IMG/VR virus record: IMGVR_UViG_3300043438_000746
Coordinates: 1 to 43,151 of that record
Length of the DNA: 43,151 bases
Source of the DNA: a virus
Reading direction: 5' to 3' (one strand)
Shown: piece by piece, positions 1 through 8,650 of the stretch
Layout: every line of letters starts with the position of its first letter
Numbering within the stretch: the stretch's first letter is position 1
Program-made: the position numbers and the translations under genes
The notes under the pieces: generated by a model
What the model was told of the DNA's origin: nothing
What the model saw: only the letters and a program-made list of their open reading frames with translations
Database searches by the model: none

Positions 1-44
1 AGAGTCAGATAGAAGTTGCGTTCTTCTACTGGGTTTGAAGCCAT
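1..44 (-). CDS. Truncated gene after DNA polymerase (N-terminal 14 residues only)
   Basis: An ATG at 44 begins an open frame that runs off the left edge. It reads MASNPVEERNFYLT. An AAAGGA ribosome site lies in the last codons of the DNA polymerase gene, whose stop codon is only two bases upstream. This spacing matches the rest of the leftward replication operon, so the gene is probably co-translated with polymerase. Fourteen residues are too few to assign a function. Confidence 0.6.
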   Translation of the reverse strand, partial: MASNPVEERNFYLT

Positions 45-46
45 GA

Positions 47-2134
47 TCATCCTTTCGCCTCCGACCAGTTATAAGCTGAGTGACAGGACACTCTCAATGG
101 TATTCCATTAATAATGTTACCATCACCCATGGCATTTATAAACAATGGCTGAATTATGTCAACTGAGTCTTCTGGAACCATGGCCACTAGTTCGTCATGA
201 ACCTGAACAATTATATTAGAGTCTGTGTACTTGAGTACTTCATAAACGTCAATCATTGCTTTCTTACAGATATCAGCCGCTGATCCTTGTACTACTGCAT
301 TTACAGCCTGACGCTCTGCTCTAGAACGTAACATGTAATCATCTGATCGTAAATCAGGAAGTCTACGACGACGACCTGAGATAGTTTTTACATACCCCAT
401 TTTTATACCCTCATCAATGATGGACTTCTTCCATTTAGTTATTCCTGAGAACTGCTTGTAGTACTGGTCAATAACAAACCGTGCATGCTCTTCATCAACG
501 CCAGTTGTTCTTGCTAGTTTTTGAGGGCCTCCACCATAAGCAGTTAAGAAGTTAACGCCTTTTCCAAGTTGGCGTTCTTCTGAAGTAACTTCCTCAACTG
601 GTTTACCCAATATAAGAGCAGCTGCTCCAGAGTGAATATCATCGCCATTGAGAAAGAACTCACTCATTTTCTTATCCCCTGAGAACATACACATGACACG
701 CAGTTCAATCTGGTCATAGTCAGCTACTAACAAAACGTTTCCTGGAGTGGCCACAAACAAACTACGAACGCTACTGTCTCTTGGGATGTTCTGTAAGTTA
801 GGGTTGCTTGAGGACAAACGACCCGTAGCAGTTCTGTGTAAGTGGAAGGACGGATGTAGAGAGCCTTTGTTTAACTTTGTGAGCAAACCATCAACATAAG
901 TTGACTTGACCTTTTTTGTTTCTGCCCAGTCAATCAACATTGGAACAATTGGGTGTTTGGCCTCAAGGTTGTGTAAAGCTTCTTCGTCTACTGAGGCTGA
1001 ACCCTTTTCTGTAAACTTGGTGGGCTTTAGACCAAGACCCCCCTCTCGCTTCTTAGTAAACAACAGTTGTTGTTTATGCTTGGGGCTATCTGGGTTAAAT
1101 CCAGGGGGAGCGTAGTCCATCATATTTAGAAGCAGGTTGTTTAGATTTTTGTCTAGTTCAACACCTAACTTCTTCATAGATCTATGGTCAACAGGGATAC
1201 CTGTATCTTCCATTTCCATAAGCACACGGATAACTTCCATGTCTTGGCGCAGACATGACAACAACTCTTCTTTGTTTTGAATCTTCTGCCAAAGAATTTT
1301 GTACAAATGCCATGTCCATTTGGCATCTAGGTGCACATACTTTGTTGCTTTTGAAAAAGGAACCTGAGTGATTATTGCACCAAGCTTACCGTCCTGATGG
1401 TAAGGGTTAAACCCACCAAAGTTGTGAGCTATAAGCTTGTCAAGACTGTACTCTGATAGGTTCTCATTAAGAATATGCTGAGCAATCATAGTGTCAATAA
1501 ATGGACCTTCTGGCAACTCATTATCAAAGTACTTACGAACAGATCTTGCGTCAAATTTGACGTTATGTCCGACCTTAACAAGATCACCAAAGAATATGGG
1601 TTCAAGTTCCTTAAAAACTTCAGTTCGAGACAGCTGTTCCGGGGCAGGGGAAAACACTGCTGGGATATAATACCTACCCTTAGCCATTGACTCCTTACCA
1701 TTAGCCAGGAGTTTACGGTAACCACTTGGTGGGATTGTAGAACCATCGCCACGTTCTTCGGGGATAATGATTTCACCGTTGGGGTGCCCCATTGGGATTG
1801 CCCATGAATGCCCCTCTGTAGCAAGACCAAGCCAAAAGACTTCATTACGCATTGGATCTAACGCAAGAGTATTTGCCCATTTGTTTACAAGGATTTCTTT
1901 TGATCGGGCAATTACATCTTCAGAGGTTGTTTTAATAGTTGTAGCGTGTGTTTCCCATTCCTGGTCAATCCAAGCCATAACATCAGAATGTCGTTCTACA
2001 ATACCTCGGGTTTCAACGTCAAATGCAAACGCCCCTACCTCAGTAATTGTAGCTACAATCTCCTGTAACTCTTCTATTGTAGATACAACATGGGGGGCCG
2101 TTAAGCCCCCCATGCAACCATTCAACTGGTTCAT
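47..2134 (-). CDS. polA: Family A DNA polymerase with 3'-5' exonuclease
   Basis: This is the replicative or gap-filling DNA polymerase of the phage, 695 aa, with the proofreading exonuclease and polymerase domains of the Pol I family and no 5' nuclease domain. Exo I is FDVETRG (D39, E41), Exo II is the GHNVKFD region, and Exo III has the YxxxD-like pattern in YVHLDAKW. Polymerase motif A (DYDQIELRV, about 470), motif B (RQLGKGVNFLTAYGGG, about 517-532) and motif C (QVHDELV, about 641) are all intact. The position equivalent to E. coli F762 is Phe, while the next residue, normally Gly, is Leu. The start at 2134 has no strong ribosome site; Met8 is an alternative. The gene ends the chain of replication genes and starts one base after the stop codon of the candidate ssDNA-binding gene. 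The assignment is secure. Confidence 0.97.
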   Translation of the reverse strand: MNQLNGCMGGLTAPHVVSTIEELQEIVATITEVGAFAFDVETRGIVERHSDVMAWIDQEWETHATTIKTTSEDVIARSKEILVNKWANTLALDPMRNEVFWLGLATEGHSWAIPMGHPNGEIIIPEERGDGSTIPPSGYRKLLANGKESMAKGRYYIPAVFSPAPEQLSRTEVFKELEPIFFGDLVKVGHNVKFDARSVRKYFDNELPEGPFIDTMIAQHILNENLSEYSLDKLIAHNFGGFNPYHQDGKLGAIITQVPFSKATKYVHLDAKWTWHLYKILWQKIQNKEELLSCLRQDMEVIRVLMEMEDTGIPVDHRSMKKLGVELDKNLNNLLLNMMDYAPPGFNPDSPKHKQQLLFTKKREGGLGLKPTKFTEKGSASVDEEALHNLEAKHPIVPMLIDWAETKKVKSTYVDGLLTKLNKGSLHPSFHLHRTATGRLSSSNPNLQNIPRDSSVRSLFVATPGNVLLVADYDQIELRVMCMFSGDKKMSEFFLNGDDIHSGAAALILGKPVEEVTSEERQLGKGVNFLTAYGGGPQKLARTTGVDEEHARFVIDQYYKQFSGITKWKKSIIDEGIKMGYVKTISGRRRRLPDLRSDDYMLRSRAERQAVNAVVQGSAADICKKAMIDVYEVLKYTDSNIIVQVHDELVAMVPEDSVDIIQPLFINAMGDGNIINGIPLRVSCHSAYNWSEAKG

Positions 2135-2135
2135 C

Positions 2136-2831
2136 TCAGTCTGCCAAATCTTCTAAGGCAATCTGAGTAAGGTCCTTGCGGGTTGGGATTTGGATAATTT
2201 CAGGGGTGTAGGCATCCTTGCGGAAAGTCTTCAAGTCATCTTCGGTAAGACCGTCAATGTTCCACTCTTCAAGATCTCGTTCCTTAACCAACTGATGATT
2301 GGTTGCAGAAGTTGCACCCTTACCTGAACGGCTAACCGCCCAGTAGTGCTTGGAAAGTGGTCCCTGTCGTGGATCAATGTGGAAGTTCTTAAGTTGGTCA
2401 ATAACTCGTGGACCAACTTCGTAGGACTTATGCATTGGTTCAGCATCTGAAGATAGCAACACTACGTTAAACGCAAAGCGTGTTGAGGGTCGGCTACCTG
2501 CATCACAAAGCGGACAACCCTTGGGGTCTAGATCAGCAATGCAAGTAAAGGACTTCTGACCAGTACGTTCTACCCAGTGTTGGCGGTAGGTAGCGTACGG
2601 CTCATCTTCAAGAAACTTGATAATGGTTGTATCTTCTGAGATGCGCAATCTCTGTGCGTATGGGGAATCTGCTGATTTAGCTTGCTCTACAGCACCCCAA
2701 CCACTACGGATTACTTTGGTAGCCACAGCGGGCTTGTCATCTTCATCATCATCGATTTTGCGGCTAGCACGTGTTGGCTTTGCCGCTTCTTCCATGATTT
2801 CTGTTTCGTCGTCATCGTCGTATCTGCTCAT
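2136..2831 (-). CDS. Putative ssDNA-binding protein (zinc-containing, gp32-like)
   Basis: The product is 231 aa. The first 35 residues are very acidic (runs of Asp/Glu). A core follows that has aromatic and basic residues and a zinc-type cluster: C97, C106 and C109 in the FTC...CPLC segment, with H85 as a possible fourth ligand. Zinc-containing cores next to acidic tails are typical of T4 gp32-like single-strand binding proteins, although here the acidic tail is N-terminal. The place between primase/helicase and polymerase fits that role. The start at 2831 is chosen because AAAGGA lies just before it; a Met 11 codons upstream lacks a site. The function is inferred from composition, the CPLC motif and context, not from an unmistakable signature. 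Confidence 0.55.
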   Translation of the reverse strand: MSRYDDDDETEIMEEAAKPTRASRKIDDDEDDKPAVATKVIRSGWGAVEQAKSADSPYAQRLRISEDTTIIKFLEDEPYATYRQHWVERTGQKSFTCIADLDPKGCPLCDAGSRPSTRFAFNVVLLSSDAEPMHKSYEVGPRVIDQLKNFHIDPRQGPLSKHYWAVSRSGKGATSATNHQLVKERDLEEWNIDGLTEDDLKTFRKDAYTPEIIQIPTRKDLTQIALEDLAD

Positions 2832-2851
2832 GATTTTTTCCTTTGTGTTTG

Positions 2852-3292
2852 TTAGTTGGGCCATTTTTGTTTTATGTATTTTCTGAATCCATCCCAGTTG
2901 GCCTTTGCTGGATTGGAAATTTGAAACTGATCAACAGCGTCAATCAGAAATTCTACCTGCTCCAAACTGTAAAGTCTACGACCTTTCAAAGTTTTTCCAG
3001 GAATTTGTTGGCCACGAGGTGTGGGAGTTCTAAAGGTGGCTCTAGGTATCCACCCTTGTTGCTCCCACATCCTAATGGTCACCGGCTTTCTATCTAATGC
3101 TTTAGCAAGTTCTCCAACAGAAAAGAACACACGTTCTTCTCCAGACATATGAAAGACTTTACCACGTGCACCATTTAGTCTATCTTCAAGTCTTGAATCT
3201 TTTTTCTTGACACTCTCCCTATTTTTAGGAGGTGTTTTACCAGGATAGTCAGGTAGATCATTGAAGAAGTCTAATGGGTCTCTAGGCATCAT
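2852..3292 (-). CDS. MerR-like helix-turn-helix protein
   Basis: The protein is 146 aa. Residues 57-84 (FSVGELAKALDRKPVTIRMW then EQQGWIPR) form a MerR-type winged helix-turn-helix, and the wing ends in the typical RRLYSLEQVEFL segment. The first 50 residues are polar and basic and probably disordered. Nothing resembling an effector-binding domain follows, so this is a stand-alone DNA-binding protein rather than a classical MerR activator. It could be a transcription switch or a replication accessory factor. Its start codon overlaps the upstream stop (ATGA at 3292-3289) with a GGAG site, showing translational coupling. A second ATG at 3289 is possible. The DNA-binding fold is well supported and the role is not. 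Confidence 0.75.
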   Translation of the reverse strand: MMPRDPLDFFNDLPDYPGKTPPKNRESVKKKDSRLEDRLNGARGKVFHMSGEERVFFSVGELAKALDRKPVTIRMWEQQGWIPRATFRTPTPRGQQIPGKTLKGRRLYSLEQVEFLIDAVDQFQISNPAKANWDGFRKYIKQKWPN

Positions 3293-3717
3293 TCGTCTCC
3301 GTAGCTCTTACCCTCTACCACTTTAAATGCCCACGATTCCTTTTTGACATAAAGCTCATCAAGCTCAAGTTTTAGCTCTGGGTTATCCCATACTTTACCT
3401 AAAAGCTTATCTTCGCTAAGTACTCTTACTTCTTCAGAGACGTCTTCCCACATGTTTTTAGCTCTAGCCCACTGTTCTGCAGTTCGGTTATCCAAGTTGA
3501 TAGAGACACGACGTTCTCTCTTTAGTTGGTGCTCTCCTGCAGGAAGCCACTTATGGCCTTTATCATCAACATCTCCGTAAAAGTCTACTTGGCTGCTTAG
3601 TTCTTTTTTAATCTGATCCAGGCGCTCTTGGTATTTCTCAATAAGACCCTTTAAGTTTACGTACTCAGTAACTATTCGTCCTAGATCAATTTCATGAATT
3701 TTTGAGTTGGTACTCAT
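3289..3717 (-). CDS. Conserved phage-type protein of unknown function with N-terminal coiled coil
   Basis: The product is 142 aa, charged, and without cysteines or membrane segments. Residues about 15-45 (VTEYVNLKGLIEKYQERLDQ and onward) look like a helical coiled coil. The rest is a mixed charged domain with the Trp-containing stretches EQWARAKNMW and KVWDNPEL. I do not recognise a family. The start at 3717 is preferred because AGGAG lies five bases upstream; a Met eight codons earlier would overlap the SNF2 gene more and has no site. It lies between the SNF2-type helicase and the MerR-like gene, with an ATGA overlap to the latter, so it is probably made with the replication proteins. A recombination or helicase accessory role is possible but unsupported. 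Confidence 0.7.
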   Translation of the reverse strand: MSTNSKIHEIDLGRIVTEYVNLKGLIEKYQERLDQIKKELSSQVDFYGDVDDKGHKWLPAGEHQLKRERRVSINLDNRTAEQWARAKNMWEDVSEEVRVLSEDKLLGKVWDNPELKLELDELYVKKESWAFKVVEGKSYGDE

Positions 3718-3724
3718 GTTTCTC

Positions 3725-5272
3725 CTATACGTGTGATTCACGCAGGAATTGCGTGAGGCTTCCTAGTGTTATGTCAAACCCACCACGAACATCATGGTGT
3801 TTGCCATCCACGAATGCTTCATTGATTGACCGTTTTTGTTGAAGCATTTCGTATTGGCGTTCTTCAATACTACCCTGCATAACAAAAGTTGCAATAGTAA
3901 CGTGAGGAAATTCTGAGGAAAGTCTAATAATTCTTGCTTCTCTTTGTTCGAGCTTTCCACTGCTCCATGGAAGGTCATATGAAATTAGGTAGTTGGCCAT
4001 AGGTAAGTCAACACCATAACCACCTGCGTCGGAGGATAGGAATAAACGAGTGTCTGGGTCGGTACCAAACTGCTGTTTAGAGTTGTCACGATCTTCTGCT
4101 GACATCCCTCCCATGAATAAAACACTCTTTGTTAACTTAGAAGTAGCTTCCTTAATTAATCTTAGGTTTTCTTTAAAGAAAGAAAATAGCACTACTTTAT
4201 TTTTTGGGTCTGCACTAAGGACTTCTTCAATGTACTCAACTACTGCATTAAGTTTTGGGGTGTCTATTGCTTTAGATAAGTAGCCTCTTGAATCAATATC
4301 AAATGCGTAGGCGCTTCCCTCGTTAGGGCGTTTTGGATCTGCATATATTGCAGCGGATCTTGATACCAGATTTGGGTTGTCACATAGCATTCTAAGGACA
4401 GTTAATCTAGACATGATCTGCCCTTGTGCTTCGTTGGAGGCTGGGTCATTGTAATGCTTCCATAGATTGAAAGAACCACCGTGTTTGGACATGGCTTGCT
4501 GAAGCTGGTGCAGCAGGTCAGTTGCAATAGTTCTGTATAATGTTGCCCCGTGGGTATCAAATGGTACAGGAATTAACTGGTGGATAATTTCAGGAAGCTG
4601 ATCAGCAATATCTTCTCTAGTTTTTCTGATCATGCAGTCTTCCATTGAAGAATGTAGGTTGTTTAAGTTTCTATAGCGCACGGGTTTACCATAGTAATCA
4701 CGAACTATAAAGGTTCTGTCAAAGGCATCAAATGGGCCCAGTACCGTTGGGTCAACAAACTCCATGATGGAGAACAGCTCTTCTGGTCGGTTTTCAATTG
4801 GCTGGCCGGTTAAGGCGTACCTATAGACCATTGGTTTGGATATCCTTTTTACCATCTTAGATCGTTTACTTGAACGAGATTTAAGCATGGTTGCTTCGTC
4901 CACCACAATTGCTTGACATGGGATGCGTTTAAAGAAATCTAGGTCTCTAATAAGGCATTCAGTATTAACAATCACATACTGTGATGAAATGGCTGCTTTC
5001 CAAAGTTTCTCTCTAGTCTTTGCAGGGCCATCAATAACAGTTACTCTGGAGTTTGTAAACCTCTGTATTTCACGTTTCCACTGATACTTGAGCGATGCTG
5101 GGACAACAACTAAACATCGGTCAATGTCTCTATTGACTAAAAGGGTTTCTATGCAAGAGATAGTTGTAACGGTTTTGCCTGCTCCCATGACAAGCCCAAG
5201 AAGCACTTGACCACGGTCAAGCATCTTTTCAACTGATTCTTCTTGGTAGGGGTAAAGGGAACCTGTAAACAT
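3725..5272 (-). CDS. SNF2-type superfamily 2 DNA helicase
   Basis: The protein is 515 aa with two RecA-like lobes. Lobe 1 has YPYQEESVEKML (motif Q-like region), Walker A MGAGKT (about 29-34), VVPASLKYQW (motif Ia), VVDEATML (Walker B, DEAT instead of DEAH, about 123) and ALTGQPIEN (motif III). Lobe 2 has VLFSFFKENLRLI, LSSDAGGYGVDLPMANYLIS (motif V) and QREARIIR (motif VI, about 442). This arrangement is the SNF2/RapA type found in many phages, where it may clear proteins from DNA or remodel forks. It starts directly after the primase stop codon with no gap and is part of the leftward replication operon. Its exact substrate cannot be told from sequence. Confidence 0.92.
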   Translation of the reverse strand: MFTGSLYPYQEESVEKMLDRGQVLLGLVMGAGKTVTTISCIETLLVNRDIDRCLVVVPASLKYQWKREIQRFTNSRVTVIDGPAKTREKLWKAAISSQYVIVNTECLIRDLDFFKRIPCQAIVVDEATMLKSRSSKRSKMVKRISKPMVYRYALTGQPIENRPEELFSIMEFVDPTVLGPFDAFDRTFIVRDYYGKPVRYRNLNNLHSSMEDCMIRKTREDIADQLPEIIHQLIPVPFDTHGATLYRTIATDLLHQLQQAMSKHGGSFNLWKHYNDPASNEAQGQIMSRLTVLRMLCDNPNLVSRSAAIYADPKRPNEGSAYAFDIDSRGYLSKAIDTPKLNAVVEYIEEVLSADPKNKVVLFSFFKENLRLIKEATSKLTKSVLFMGGMSAEDRDNSKQQFGTDPDTRLFLSSDAGGYGVDLPMANYLISYDLPWSSGKLEQREARIIRLSSEFPHVTIATFVMQGSIEERQYEMLQQKRSINEAFVDGKHHDVRGGFDITLGSLTQFLRESHV

Positions 5273-6190
5273 CTAAGCAATCCATGGGGGCATAATCTTG
5301 GCTGTTTCTAAACCAACCTCAATTTCAACGTCCGTCATATCTCCTATATCTTTAGCATCAGTATTTTTGTAGTTCCACCAGTACAAACCTTTGCGAGGTG
5401 TACCAAGTGCGTGGTAAAGCTTCTTACTAGATTCTACACCAGCTTTGTCGTTATCCATTGCTACTATAACTTTATCAGCTAAATGTAGTATAAGGTCTAT
5501 TTGCTCTTGTGATACGTATGCTCCAAAAGTTCCAAGTGCTTGAGCCTTATCTGTTACCTTGGCAAGTCTAATAACATCTAATGGTGACTCCACAATAACT
5601 GCTGTTGAGCTGCGGAAACGTTCAACTCCGAATAGAGTCTTAGACTTCTTTACCCCAGTTGGAAAGTTTAATACACTACCTAATCTTTTTTCTTGCCAAC
5701 CATCTAACCGTCCGGTAGCAGACATGATGGGTATGGCCCAAGCTTTGTTCTTTGGGTTCCAACGTACACCATAGCGATGTGTTATCTCAGGGTCTAAGTT
5801 GCGAGAGTTGCATAGCCGTTCTGGAACTCGGTCAAATCCAAAGAAAGCATCGCGATCTACAAACACATCTTCTTGTGGGGCTTTGCCCTCTATCAAGGTT
5901 TTGTAGCTTGCATCAACAATCATCTTCTGTATTTCAATCCCAGAGTCACCACCTGAGAGCTCATACAGGAGAGATGAGAGTGACCCACGTGCTCCACATG
6001 AAAAGCAGATCCATAACCCAGTTGTAGCATTCATGCTCCAAGATGGAGAATTATCTGGTTTGCCAACCGTTCTGATGTGGACTGGGCACTTACCAGTTAT
6101 TTCTTTGTCGCCAACTCTTTTAACCTCTACCCCTAGTGATTCTAGGACTTGGGCCAAGTTAGTCGAATGAGGGGTTGATATGGTCGTCAT
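5273..6190 (-). CDS. DnaG-like primase (zinc ribbon plus TOPRIM)
   Basis: This protein synthesises RNA primers for the phage fork. It is 305 aa from the chosen start, shorter than bacterial DnaG because it lacks a long C-terminal helicase-binding domain. The zinc ribbon is C35, H38, C62, C65 (CPVH...CFSC), followed by the GARGSLSSLL segment. The TOPRIM core has the acidic VIVESPLDVIRL motif (about 195) and VIVAMDNDKAG (about 237-247). The start at 6190 (MTTISTPH) has GAGGAGG eight bases upstream and overlaps the end of the helicase gene by 32 bases, which indicates coupled translation. An earlier Met 19 codons upstream has no comparable site. The helicase and primase are separate genes here, unlike the fused T7 gp4. 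Confidence 0.93.
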   Translation of the reverse strand: MTTISTPHSTNLAQVLESLGVEVKRVGDKEITGKCPVHIRTVGKPDNSPSWSMNATTGLWICFSCGARGSLSSLLYELSGGDSGIEIQKMIVDASYKTLIEGKAPQEDVFVDRDAFFGFDRVPERLCNSRNLDPEITHRYGVRWNPKNKAWAIPIMSATGRLDGWQEKRLGSVLNFPTGVKKSKTLFGVERFRSSTAVIVESPLDVIRLAKVTDKAQALGTFGAYVSQEQIDLILHLADKVIVAMDNDKAGVESSKKLYHALGTPRKGLYWWNYKNTDAKDIGDMTDVEIEVGLETAKIMPPWIA

Positions 6191-7412
6191 AGTCTGATAC
6201 CTCCTCAAACTCCATAGTAGTCCAGTCCCACTTAACGTGTACTTCACCAGTAGGTGCTGTTCGTGCTAGTACAACTCTAATGATTGCTTGGTCTTCCATA
6301 TCTGGGTTTCGTTCAACACCAAGAATCAAGTCTGCATCTTGTGCAAATGACGAGGTGTATCCAATTGCATCTGCTGTAACCGCACGAGTCTTTTTGTTGC
6401 CTAGCTTCCAAGAAAGAACCTGGGTAGTTGCAACCACAGGAATGTCAAAACGCTGTGCAAGTCTTTTCAAAGATCTTGTGATGTTGGTTAGGGCTTGGGG
6501 GCTTCCCTTTGCTTCACCCTCCTCATCATCCATCAAGTACACACCATCAACAAACAACACATCAGGCTGATACTCCTGAACTTTTCCAGCAAGAGCTGTA
6601 ACTGTTGTAAGAGAAGATGTGTCTTCACTGAAAACAAATGGGTGCATGTTCTTGCGAATGCTCAGGGCTTTGCGGATCTTTACCATGTCATCATTATTTA
6701 AGTCACCTGACAAGATGCGGGTATACGGTACTTTGGAAATCAATGAGTCATACCGTGCTTCTTGTTCTTCAATGCTCATTTCAAAAGAAACAAAGAGTGG
6801 GCGCTTGCCGTGGATGTGTGCAGAGTTGGCAAGGATCAAAGCAAACAAAGACTTACCACGCTTTGGTTCACCAGCAAACACAATGAATTGCTGTGGACGT
6901 AATCCGTGTGTGATTTTGTCAAGACCATGAAAGCCAGTTGGAATACCACGAAGAGCGTTTGGGGTATTCCGCATTACCTCATAGCGGGCCATTCTGTTTT
7001 CCCAGTTTTGAATAATGTCAATATCTCTAAGGCGGGCAGCATCAACAGATGCTTTTTGTAAACCTACGGATAGAGCGGCCATTGCCTCTTCAAGGTTGTT
7101 TGCGTCAATCGCAGGAATTGCATGAGACAAAGAATCCATAATGGTTCTTCTTCTAAACCCTGCTACCACTTCTTCAATCAACCTAGAGAAAGTTTCTCCA
7201 GAGGCATCTTCTAATGTGACATCTCCAAATTCTTGGTTGAACACACGTTCGGTAGGAACTGCACCATGAACGCGGTTGAACTCCAATAGCCATGACCATA
7301 TCTCAGGCCATGAACCAGTAAAGTGGTCAACTTTCAAACCGGCCTTGATTGGAGTATTTAAGTCTTTTTCTTGAATGATTTTTGAAACTAGGTATAGCTC
7401 GCTGGAAGCCAT
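6159..7412 (-). CDS. DnaB-like replicative helicase
   Basis: This is the hexameric 5'-3' fork helicase, 417 aa. Residues 1-150 match the helical DnaB N-terminal region. The RecA-like domain opens with GIPTGFHGLDKITHGL, has a Walker A variant GEPKRGKS (about 176-183, the expected GKS kept), LFVSFEMS (the Glu that activates water), DVLFVDGVYLM (Walker B), and VVATTQVLSW (the H4-like sensor). The C-terminus is acidic. Several ATGs cluster at the start. The one at 7412 sits six bases after GGAG and overlaps the preceding stop codon, so I chose it over ATGs at 7415 and 7424. It is followed by primase and preceded by a loader-type ATPase two genes upstream, a standard replisome set. Confidence 0.93.
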   Translation of the reverse strand: MASSELYLVSKIIQEKDLNTPIKAGLKVDHFTGSWPEIWSWLLEFNRVHGAVPTERVFNQEFGDVTLEDASGETFSRLIEEVVAGFRRRTIMDSLSHAIPAIDANNLEEAMAALSVGLQKASVDAARLRDIDIIQNWENRMARYEVMRNTPNALRGIPTGFHGLDKITHGLRPQQFIVFAGEPKRGKSLFALILANSAHIHGKRPLFVSFEMSIEEQEARYDSLISKVPYTRILSGDLNNDDMVKIRKALSIRKNMHPFVFSEDTSSLTTVTALAGKVQEYQPDVLFVDGVYLMDDEEGEAKGSPQALTNITRSLKRLAQRFDIPVVATTQVLSWKLGNKKTRAVTADAIGYTSSFAQDADLILGVERNPDMEDQAIIRVVLARTAPTGEVHVKWDWTTMEFEEVSDYDDHINPSFD

Positions 7413-7855
7413 CATATTCTCCATGCAGTGTTTGGTTTAACAACGTGGGCTCTAAACCCTATTGTAAACGCTTCTTCGTCAGTTGATACATACACCGTTC
7501 GTATGCCTCTGTTGTATCGCAAATCTATTTCGTAATCTTTTGGTGAGTCGTACCACAACACTGTGGTGCGGACTCCTTTACGTAGTAACCATTCGTAAAT
7601 TGGATCAACTGCATCGGGGTGCAGGAAGGTAATTACATCAGTACCAATTCCCAACCGATTAACGCAGTCAGCTATGGAGCGTACAGCAAGATCATTTGGT
7701 TTCCACATTGGAATTGCAGTTTCCCAATTATTTGCTCGTTCATAAAATTTGTACTTGGTCTTAGCTGTAATTCCTTCGGGGGGTGTTGCTAGGACACCCT
7801 CCCATATGCAGGATTGTCCAAGAATGGAATACTCTGCTATGTCACCACGTTCCAT
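7412..7855 (-). CDS. Unknown protein between helicase loader and helicase
   Basis: The product is 147 aa, soluble, with an alternating strand/helix pattern in the second half: DVITFLHPDAVDPIYEWLL, VRTTVLWYDSP and IRTVYVSTDEEAF. This suggests a small alpha/beta (Rossmann-like) domain, but I see no nucleotide-binding or catalytic signature and do not recognise the family. Its place between the DnaC-like loader and the DnaB-like helicase, with a one-base TAATG junction upstream and an overlap with the helicase start downstream, implies it is made in step with them. A helicase-loading accessory role is a guess from position only. The start at 7855 is the only ATG near the upstream gene end. Confidence 0.7.
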   Translation of the reverse strand: MERGDIAEYSILGQSCIWEGVLATPPEGITAKTKYKFYERANNWETAIPMWKPNDLAVRSIADCVNRLGIGTDVITFLHPDAVDPIYEWLLRKGVRTTVLWYDSPKDYEIDLRYNRGIRTVYVSTDEEAFTIGFRAHVVKPNTAWRI

Positions 7856-8463
7856 TAGGAAACCCTTATTTCAGTCATCTCTGTTGTGGATACCTTGACC
7901 CGATCACCATACCGACGATTAAAGTCCATGGTTCCTAGGGTTGTGGTAATAATAATTGAACGGGTGTCTTCATAGCGTCTGCGGATAAGACTGCCAACTT
8001 CATGAGTTGAGAATTCTGTTTCACGCTCTTGTCCCACTCCATCCAGTAGTACAATATCAAATACTCCTTGGATGTACTTAAGCAAGTATGGCATTGAGTA
8101 CATCTCTGGAAGAAGCCCACCATCTTGTTCAAACGTATCTTTGAGCATGTCTATGTAGCGGTCACTGCTTACAAAACGGCCAGATGCACCGTTGCGCAAA
8201 ACAAGTTCTTGAAGAACTGCTTGACCAACAATACTCTTTCCTGATCCAGTCTTGCCGTACAAAAACAAACTGTCACCTTGCTGGTAGTTGTTAACCCAGT
8301 TGGTAACTTCTTCGATACAGCGATCACTTACCGTAAGTGCCTCTAACGACCATTCTGCCCAGCGTGTGGGAATTCGTGTATGGAATAAGCGCTCTTCAAC
8401 AGAGCGGTTTCTCCACCACTTCTCTGATTTCCAATCAGTCGGAACCTGGAATGTCTGTGTCAT
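7855..8463 (-). CDS. DnaC/IstB-like AAA+ helicase loader
   Basis: The ATPase is 202 aa and belongs to the DnaC/DnaI/IstB group that delivers the replicative helicase to the origin. Walker A is GKTGSGKS (about 66-73), Walker B is FDIVLLDGVGQE, where DG replaces the common DD/DE, and an IIITTTLG sensor I strand with RRYGDRV arginine-finger-like residues follows. The N-terminal 45 residues (WKSEKWWRNRSVEERL) would contact the helicase. The start at 8463 is preferred because GGAG is properly spaced; an earlier in-frame Met at 8490 has none. It overlaps the preceding small gene by 29 bases. Together with the initiator and DnaB-like helicase this makes a lambda O/P/DnaB-like initiation set. Confidence 0.88.
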   Translation of the reverse strand: MTQTFQVPTDWKSEKWWRNRSVEERLFHTRIPTRWAEWSLEALTVSDRCIEEVTNWVNNYQQGDSLFLYGKTGSGKSIVGQAVLQELVLRNGASGRFVSSDRYIDMLKDTFEQDGGLLPEMYSMPYLLKYIQGVFDIVLLDGVGQERETEFSTHEVGSLIRRRYEDTRSIIITTTLGTMDFNRRYGDRVKVSTTEMTEIRVS

Positions 8464-8650
8464 GATTCTCCGTGTAGTAGCCATTTTCAATTATGCTCCA
8501 AAAGTCTGAGTCAATAGTTGAAGCTTCTGAGGTGCGCAACTCTAGCCACTCTTCAAACTCTTCGTGTGTTTCAAATGAGGTTGTGACCCAATTCACAAAA
8601 CGTATTAATTCTTCAAAACTTGTAAATGCAAATACTCCATCAATTTCCAT
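8435..8650 (-). CDS. Small acidic protein of unknown function
   Basis: The product is 71 aa and strongly acidic, with many Glu/Asp and aromatic residues (FEELIRFVNWV, FEEWLELR, DSDFWSIIENGYY). There is no membrane segment and no cysteine. The start at 8650 has GGAGAG eight bases upstream and overlaps the last 11 bases of the initiator gene. Its end overlaps the helicase-loader start by 29 bases. Being nested tightly between initiator and loader argues that it is expressed. Small acidic phage proteins at this place can be DNA mimics or adaptors, but there is no evidence for either here. Confidence 0.65.
   Translation of the reverse strand: MEIDGVFAFTSFEELIRFVNWVTTSFETHEEFEEWLELRTSEASTIDSDFWSIIENGYYTENHDTDIPGSD

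Noticed and set aside
1767-2156. Plus-strand open frame over the polymerase gene
   Set aside because: It lies opposite a clear polymerase with intact motifs and has no ribosome site. It is an antisense shadow.
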